A stretch of DNA of 64,000 nt from Symsagittifera roscoffensis (lineage: Eukaryota; Xenacoelomorpha; Acoela; Convolutidae). Position 1 is the first letter of the stretch. Each line of letters begins with the position of its first letter. The DNA is taken from contig NC_087066.1 in the NCBI RefSeq assembly GCF_963678635.1, positions 65,044,282-65,108,281 on the forward strand, in the 5' to 3' direction. Both the position numbers and the translations under genes were made by a program. This document shows positions 25,501 to 34,500 of the stretch, piece after piece. The notes beneath the pieces are model-generated. The model was not told where the DNA came from. It saw only the letters and a list, made by a program, of their open reading frames with translations, and did not search any database.

Positions 25501-28500
25501 AATGTTTTTAAAGCGTAGTTAGCGAAGATGAAAAGAGCGACATTTAAAAATTGAAAGTAAATGGCGGAGACTAAAGACCAATTGGGTATTTGAGGGCAAA
25601 CATCTTCAGTTGGCCTGTAATTCAGAAAAGCTAAAAGTCGAGTAAACAGGAACTACTACTCTCAGAAACGTATGTCGTTTAGTTGAGAGTTCATTTTGAA
25701 ATGGCTAGATAGGATTTTTTTCCATCAGGTTGATTTTATTAAGTATCAAGAAAATAATTTGTTCCTTATTCTTGGCAACCTCAATTGTGAAGTGGCTGCG
25801 AAAAAAAACGTTCTTCTCAAAACATATGCTCAGTTTTGGTTCATTTTTTTTTCAGCGGCGATCAACAACTTGGAAGCTGAGACGGTGGAAGGGAGTGACA
25901 AACTGCTATTAACTTGGAGACTAGACCCCTCTCCTGCTCCCCGTCAGTTGGGATCTTCCCCCACCCACTCATTCAATATCCACGTGTACAGAGAAGACAG
26001 ACTACAGCTCATATACACATGCAGAGATACACAATATCAACTCTCATGTAAGAACAATACTCTACTCCCACAAGCAGGGGCGGATTTACGGGGGGGGGGG
26101 GGGGGGCGCCTCAGAGACTTGACCCTCTGGTCACCAAAAGATTCTTAATTGGCTAAAAAAAACTATTGTCCAATTGGCCTATTGTACTATGACTGTCGAA
26201 TGTTCCTATGTCCTATGTCCAGATTTTCGTTCAGATGCTTTTATCACACCACGCATAAAAAAAAACGACCCTACTTTTTTAAGACTATGGTCGGAACATT
26301 CTGTGCTACTTACACACTTACCGGTTACGCTTGTTTTACTTGAGTGTTTTTTTAACAAAAGCTACTGCAGGCACGTTACGCGACACAGTCGGAACATTCA
26401 GGACGTTGCTTGGTGCGAGCAGTCTGCTGTTTCGATTTTCGAAGAAAATATGGACTAAATTAGCTGGGTTTATGTTACCCAGAGCCATCACGCTTAATAT
26501 TAACATTCATCAGCTTTAAAAAATCCATTGAAAAGTTTTCACAGTAAAGGTTAATCGGAAAGTTCAGAGCTTCGCCCGAAAACGTGCAGTCTTCTGTCAA
26601 AATGATTGTATCTTTGTGTTGCCGATGTTGTTACTCTGCTACTGTTTTGGACTTATCACCACTAAATGTCTGCTTTAGTAGGTCAACCTGGCTCCTACTT
26701 CCTGAAAGTCTGTCTTGAGGACGACAGAATCTGCAGTGCCAAACTTCCTCTTCACATCGAAGGTGAGCAAATTATCATTTTGATTTAAATTCAGCATTTG
26801 AGCTTATCAGAAATTGTTATACCTTTCCATGGGTACCACGGAAATTCATCATTGAGATACAAATGAAGAATTAAGTTAGGGAAATCTTATAGGCTATTGG
26901 TTTTAGTTCACTTACTGAAGCCATCATTTATATTTATAATTGTACTGGCCCGATGCTGAAGCTGCTTTCTTAACTTTCTGGCATTTTAAAGCTGTTTCCC
27001 GACTTATAGAGGAAATCAGCGAATACGTAGCCATGGTTACTGAATAACTGACTGAACCTAATTGCCCGGAAAACATAAAATTACCCAGACAAACTATGAT
27101 CAAACATTTGCCATAGTGCATCTTAATACAGTAATGTATGATTGAATGGTGCTTAGATACTGTTGAGTTGTTGGAACCGCGAGGGATAGTACTGGCGGCC
27201 TCTATCATCATGGCAGTAATTCTACTAGTCCTCATGGTTCTTCTGGTGTCAGTGTGGTGCTACAAAAGAAGTCACTTCAACCCACACCACATCCAGTTCA
27301 ACGGATCCCAGAGGTTCCCCCCTACTCGTGACTGGAAGTTGGCCAATAGTGCTATGCAGTACCACGTCAATGCCACTATGTCTCACCCCCATGCCACGAC
27401 TGAAAGTGCGTACTTGCCTAGAGCTTTTGTCTTGCCATTTATATAATTAACTCCGGAATCAATTAAAAGTGTAGACAAGTTTAAACAGCGCGAAATTGTT
27501 TTTATGCAGAGCGTGAAATCGTTTTTATGCAGAGCGTGAAATCGTTTTTTTTATGCAAAATGGTCTAAAAAGCTCTAAAAAAACTTGGTCGAAACAACAA
27601 TTCGTTCAAATTTTAAAATTAAATATGTTTCGTAGCCTCAAATTTTTATGTACAAAGAAAGAAAATATTTTGCACTTTGCAAATTTATTTTTTGATAACT
27701 GCTGAGATTCTAAACCCCATTTCTGGTCGCTAAAATTTTTTCTATAATAACTCATTTGTGTACAGTTGCAGATTACGAGCAATAAAAGAGATAATTTGCA
27801 TTCAAAATATCATTTGGACTCTAAATGCTTCCGCTTAAGTTGCTCACACGTCATGTTAGAGCAATGGGCTGCGAAAAGAGCAAGGCTAGTTGGGGTCGAA
27901 TGGCTAGTTTTTCAAACCCCTTTGGGCAGTTGTTCAGATGAGCAGTGATGATCGGTATCGAAATAAAATTGCCTGGAGCCTATGTGTTCGCCTGATCTAA
28001 ATTAGCTGTCATTCCATTTCGTCTTAGCACGTCTGACGTTTCGGTCTAATTATTCTTAGCATGACTAGGGCTAAAGTTACCCGAAATCGAACCGATTCAT
28101 TTCAAACATTTTAACGATAATTTTTCCAATAAGAAAAGACTGCTGGTATTTCGTTGTTACCAATATACTAACAAAACGTTGATTTTTCATTTTTTTTTGA
28201 AAAGAAAGACTTTTTGTATATTTCTCAAAGGTCACATTTACAAAAGGTTCTTTTTATGTTCCAATCTCATTCAGATCAATATTGCATTTTGATCTATTTG
28301 AAACAACAGCAATTTATTTTTTAGGTCTTTTCTACTATTTGCTTAGTGTGATGTTTTTTCTGCGTCTTTGTCTCTTTTTTGCTAAGTGTGTGATGTCACT
28401 TCGTTATTGTTTGTAGTTGGAGCGAGAATGCCCTTCGCAGGACAGGGCTTCATAGAACCCTCCGCGTGTGATGAGCCGGAAAAAATTTTGCTCGAATTCT

Positions 28501-31500
28501 CCCGCGAGATCTTTATGGAGCAACTGCAGTTCCACAAAGACCCTTCCGATCTAAACAGCCCAGGTAATTTTATAAAACATTTTGTTCGATTAGCCGACTG
28601 GTCTGGAAGCCGAAGATAGCAAAATATAAAGAAAAAAATTGAAAAAATTGTTTGAAAACTTTCATTAGAAATATTTTAAAGGCAATTCAAAATATGATTG
28701 AAAGCAGTTTTTCTAAGCGACATTCATGTTATGGATTTCTTTAATATTGATTTGCTCAGGCTCCCTAACCACGAAAATTTTTTAAAAATGATCGAAAATC
28801 ATAGAAATAAAAAAAATAAACAAGAATAATAAGCAGCAATCAGCACCAGTGAATTACAAGTCAGAATACTAATAGAAACGTCCCTCTGATGTCCTTTGAG
28901 AGTTAACGGGGACTATGCTGTCTTTTCAAATCAGGGGCAGTTTTAATTGAGTTTGCAGTGGGGCATATTTAACATGTGCCCGCTGGATTGTGTTACGTGC
29001 ATATCTTAATCGAATTACCAGTCTAGAAACAGGCCTGGGGCTCTACTCGAAGTAATAGCCCGCTCAATGTCGGTATAATATTTAGTGATTGTCTGTATCA
29101 TCAGATAATTTTATCACTATTTTTTTCGGTTCCGCTCAAATGCGTTTGAAAAGAATCACAAGCATAAAAATTTAGATTGATTTAATTTAATTAAATTTAA
29201 AGGCTGGGTACACGTTTTTAGATTTACGTTAGACCTATACTGCTGTATTGAGATATTGCCCCCACCCCGTCCTTCTTATTTCGCAATAAAAATGTGTATG
29301 CTTTTGGTCGTAATTTATTTTCCACTAAATCACACTCCATTTCAGATGTTTTCTTAGTAATTGAAACTAGATGCCTAAATTGTTTGTTTTTGTCCGCATT
29401 GGTCGTGTAAAAAATTCTCAGCTATGAACCTTCAGGATTAAAACACTGCTTCTAGGAATTGCAAAATAATGATTTTTATCTTCAATTTCATTGACGTCTA
29501 TTAAATCTCATTGTTGCTAGAATCAAGTGATGTGATGCTTAGTAATGAACTCAGTTTGTTCGAGGTCAAAAAAGCATTTATGATGTTTTAATCGGTTTTT
29601 TTTTATCACGGGTTCATCATTTTAAAAGCCGTTGCAGCTTGATTTGAGAATGAACAGATTTTGTATGAATTGTTTTGCGGAAGATTTCATCATAAAACAT
29701 GAATAGTAATTGGACGACCCTTTCGAGTTTTATGAACCGCTGATGTCAGCAGCGATCTCATTTATGTTGCACTTCGATCTGATGCAGGGAATACGAAAAA
29801 AGGTGATAAATTTGTAGATGAATGTTAACTCCCTCTGCGATTTTATGTACTTCGTTACACATTTTTCTTACATGCAACGTTGCGGCGCTTTTTTATTGCT
29901 TTCATAGGAATAAGATATGATTGATTTGTTTTAGCTCTTTTATCAAAATCAATGATTGTCTTTTTTCATCTGATGAAAAAGCGGGAACTATTTCAATGAT
30001 TTTTTCCATTTTGCTAAATCTACTTAACTATAGTCGCTACAGCCAATTACACATGTCTCCTTTTCTGTTTCATTATGCTGACTATTTTAATGATGGGAAA
30101 CAAGAGTTGCTTGAATATCTATCAGTTTTTTTTAAATAGCTTCTCAAAATTTATGTTATTTTTTGTTGATTCACATTTTCGAGTATTCGTGTGTAAATGA
30201 AAATTATGACTACTTTTTAAGAACAAATAACGTTTTTTAACGAATTGATAGATAATAAAACGATGCAAGAAGTATAAGCATAAGCTAAACCTTGGTTTAG
30301 AGTTATAAAATGAGATTTCTATAAATCATTGGAATTATGCATCTACCGGTATTTGGTAAGCAAACGAAAATGATGCATACATTTTTTTCAAGAGTACTGA
30401 TTAAATTGAAGTTGGATAGAGCTCGAAACGAAGCTTAACCAATTGCATATCAAAAAGATGGCCCGTAAATTTTGTGTTTTGACCTGAAAAAAATCAATAT
30501 GATCACGTGATTCACTGTTTTGTTCAGGTGGTTGTTTCTCCAATTTAAACACAAGTTGCCTCATGCAAAAAGCGACTCTCTCTACTCTGGACAACCAGTC
30601 GTGCGGAGTGATCGTGAAATCCGTCTCGGATAATGACCCGGACGCTCTTCGGCTTTTCTTCGTCGAGATGTCGACACTAGTTCAGTTCTACCACCCGAAC
30701 GTCCAGATGCTCCACGGGACGATGTTGCGACCCTCAGAGGCGGTAGTTTGCGTGGAGTCTGTCTCCCAAGGACCTCTGGACGCGGTGCTCCGTGAGAACC
30801 CGATGCAGTTTTCCCTCATGCAACTAGTGCACATTCTGAGGGGCATAGCATGTGGAATGCAATACCTTGCAGAACTCGGATATGTTCACAAGGTCAGTAT
30901 AATTAAAGAAAAACCGCAAAATCCAAATCTTAATGAGACAAAACAGACGGGGATCGGAAAGAAAAAAAAACATCAAATTAGAACCGACGGGGATCGGAAA
31001 GAAAAAATAACATATCAAAACTTTCGAAAAATGTCTCTTTTTACTGAATTCAAGGAAAGTGACATTTCAAGTAATGAATCGAGTGTCGGATATTCTAATC
31101 AAAATTTTCCCTCAAGTTCTCGATAATTTTGATGTCATTTTCTCTAGCAGGAAATATTTCGAAAAAAAAAATTCGAATCAAACCTTTGAAAGTATTGAAA
31201 ATTACCCTGAAAGATAGGATTTATTGTAATAGCAAATGCCTACGGCAGAGAATTCTGAAGTTAACGCCCATCGGAAAGGAGGACTCTTCTTTGCTGTTTT
31301 TATGGCACTTTTGGAGTATTTAACTTCTTCTAGCAGCTCAAGCTAATCCTTCATACCTATAAAATGAGGGGACTGCCACGCCTCATAAGCATCGGTGCGC
31401 ATCTGCAGTTGATAAATACTATATAAACTCACTTGAAGATAATTTGTTTCCAAGTGATTTGGAATCCGTAACATACATTTTCCATGTTTGATTTTTGATA

Positions 31501-34500
31501 TCTCATTTTTTTGCTAATATTTTTGGTCCTCGATGTTTTAAAAAGCAAGGTTTTGTATTTCGTTAGTATTAGAAATCAAGAATTTTTATTTTATTCAGAA
31601 TTTGATCAAATTTGTTCAGAATTTGATCAAGCGCGAATTTCTTTCGTTTTGTTCATTTAGAGGTTTAATCTTTCCAACTGCTGTCTATGTAGTATGACCC
31701 AAGAAAAGAGAACACTTCTTGTTCTGTAGATTATGATTATCGAAGTGGGCTATTATGACATATTTTGACATGATACCCTACTCTTTTATCCCCCAGTACA
31801 GTGAGCTATTATAATGTCTCCCTGCTTTGGGTAGCGCAGGGAGGGAGAGCTAATTGCATCGCCTTAGATTCTAATCAAATCCGCTTATTTTGTGCCCCAC
31901 AATCTAACCGCGTGGGGCTTCTTTCCATCAATCGTCTGATTAGAAATAGGGTCCGACTGATGTAAAGTTATGCCCCAGTTGAGAGTCGGGACAGAAAATT
32001 CTAAAATTATGAGATGAAAAAAATTAATTGGGTCACAGAATGACTTAAAATAGAAGCAAAAAATTATATTGGGACCGAATGTTCAATTTATGAATCGGTG
32101 TCATTTTTTGATGAAATAACTTGCATTGAAAAATTGACATCAAACGTTTACTTATTTGTTCAGAAGTTTTAAAACTGGGACAGCCTTTGCGAAAAAAAAT
32201 AAATATATTCACTATTCTGACGCATTTTTTCCTGCATTTGCACATATCGACTGAATTTAAATTAATGTCAATGACTTCGATAAAATATTTGAACCAATTT
32301 CATAATGAACCCATAGGGCTCAAAATAAGTGAGAGAATTATCCAAAAAAATTTAGGTTAAAAATGTTTACATCAAATTTACCTGTAAAAACTGATTAGAT
32401 ACAGGCACGCGGGAAACATGAAAAATATCGACAACTAATTTATTAACTTCTTGTTTTGTTCAGGTGCTGACATGTTCCAACGTACTTCTGACTGGAACTG
32501 GAGTCCCCAAGATCTCCGGCTTCGAGATGCGAGCCCTTCTGGACCACGAAGAGGCCGCTGGCGCCAAACCACATCTCTTCTCTCTTCTCATGACATGGAT
32601 GGCACCCGAGGTACACATTCAAACGGACATACATAAATGGCCATGCATTTATTCATTGCATAATTTTTTCACCGTCACTTATTTATATCATGTGAAATCA
32701 CGGTCAAAAGCGGTCATGAAAGACCTTAGTTTGAGAAATGAAATATTTTGTATATGATTTTTGTTTCCACGCAGAAGCTTTCTTTTCATTTTTCCATTTT
32801 GTAGCTTCATACTGAAAATAGTTTTTTTTAAATCAGTTCGGTCATGCTTCAAAATCATAAATTTTGAGCAAAATGAACAAGTCAAAAAGGTTTGCGAATC
32901 ATGATGAAATTAATTCGGATAATTTTTAGGTGATTTCCCATGGCCTTTATTCTCCGCATAGTGACGTGTATAGCTTCGGAGTTCTCATGTACGAAGTGCT
33001 TAACTCGCAATCGGCTAGCTGGGATGCCATGAATGCTAATAGCAAAGCCCAAAATCAGCAGTTTCCGCAAACAGACAGTACCAATGGACCGAATGCTCAC
33101 AAGTTGGCCGAGGAGGTAATCAAAGCTTTTTGACGGAAGTTAATTAGTAAGCCTTTTGTGTGATGCAAAAAAAACTAACTGATTCAAAATTAACTAGTGA
33201 CAAGCTACAGAAAAGTATTATGCTTTCCTAAGTTAGCCCTCCAATATATTATATTCAGGCTTCTAAAAAATTTTCATTTTAGCCTGCTAATAAATGTGCA
33301 GCTAGTTCGAACTCCTCGCTAAGCATGAGTAATGGCACTTCGCCCTCCAGCGGCGAAACTTCATCCTGTCCCCAGTTCCTCTATGACGTCATCCGCCACT
33401 GTTTGAGTCAGGAGCATACTCAGCGACCTTCTTTTGCCCAACTGAGGGAGACGCTTGAGAAGGTGGTGCGCAATACGAGTCTGCTGAACGAACAATACGC
33501 TGTAGAGTGAGTTTTAACTACACTTTAACAAATTCTGTTGTTCCTGAAAAACAAACAGTTTAAAGAAGTTGAAAAGTTTTTTTTTTCATAACAGGAGATC
33601 AATATCTTCAAATCTAATTAAAAGAGTAAACGTACTATTACGCTAGCTAAAACTGAATTTGCAATTTATCCTGAAAAAATTTTTTTTAAAACGTTGAGAA
33701 GTTTTATTTCATAACAAGGTATCAATTACGTTAAATCTAAGTATTAGAGTAGAGTAAACCTAGAATTACACTAGGTGAAATTGGATTTACATTATTGTTC
33801 TGACTTTCGAAGAAAGTGAGGAGTATTTATGCTTGGTGTGGTTTTTTTGTTCCGACTTTCGAAGAAAACGGAATATTTATGCTCGGTGTGGTTTTTTATT
33901 CAGTCAATTTTCGCCGATCAAAATAATAGTTTTCAACAAATTTTTTTTACCCTATTGAAGATATCGACCTGAGTTCAAATTCAAAAAATTTTTTTTACCG
34001 CCGATCATTTACTGTTAAGTTTTGGGGGTTTCAAAATTGCCAAAGTGGCCATGTTCTCGACTAAATTATGCGCGCTTTGAAAAGTTTGTTCATAATGCTG
34101 AGAGCGTAACGCGAATTACTAATGCGTGGCAAATTATCCCGATCAACAAAATCGTTCAAAATTGAATTGAGGCTAGCTTATTGGTTGTATTAATTTCGTA
34201 CTACTCAAAATTTTATACTTTGATATTGTCTAAAATTCATAGGTTTTCAATATTTTCTTTTCCCAAAAACTATTCGATTTGAATTAAGGGGAGACCGATC
34301 GTTTAGCAGACCAATTTTTTAGCATAAAAAGTGAAAAATGAGTCTTTTAGCAGACCAATGCAACAAAATTGACGCATAATTGATTGACAGGCATAATAGT
34401 ACGCTCAGTCTTGGGTGAAGCTTTCTCAATTAAGAAAATTATCTCTCGACTTGTAAACAAAACTATCAACTTCAAAAACAGAATAGTCTGAATAAGCGGC

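Larger units (their letters stand above)
17069..25855. other. Eph intron 8 (8.8 kb), the largest intron
   Basis: Contains a near-perfect inverted pair around 18155-18220 (CCAAGTGAACAATC with GATTGTTCACTTGG), a diverged poly(G)-family repeat at 19440-19765, a fold-back copy of repeat R at about 22470-23650, a tRNA-like B-box segment near 23820-23877, and another R end at 24920-24985. ORFs inside (for example 20092-20328, 23658-23894, 24541-24843) show no domain or splice signature. Confidence 0.65.

Noticed and set aside
26048-26148. Longer exon 9 reading through CKNNTLLPQAG and a glycine run to a stop
   Set aside because: It enters the poly(G) interspersed repeat, offers no GT donor that restores frame at the FN3 position, and breaks the FN3 fold. 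GTAAGA at 26048 is a consensus donor with the right phase.
30893-31126. Open frame continuing from Eph exon 13 into intron 13
   Set aside because: A donor GTCAGT lies exactly at the family's HR/D position, and the following sequence contains a direct repeat and Lys/Asn-rich, intron-like translation.
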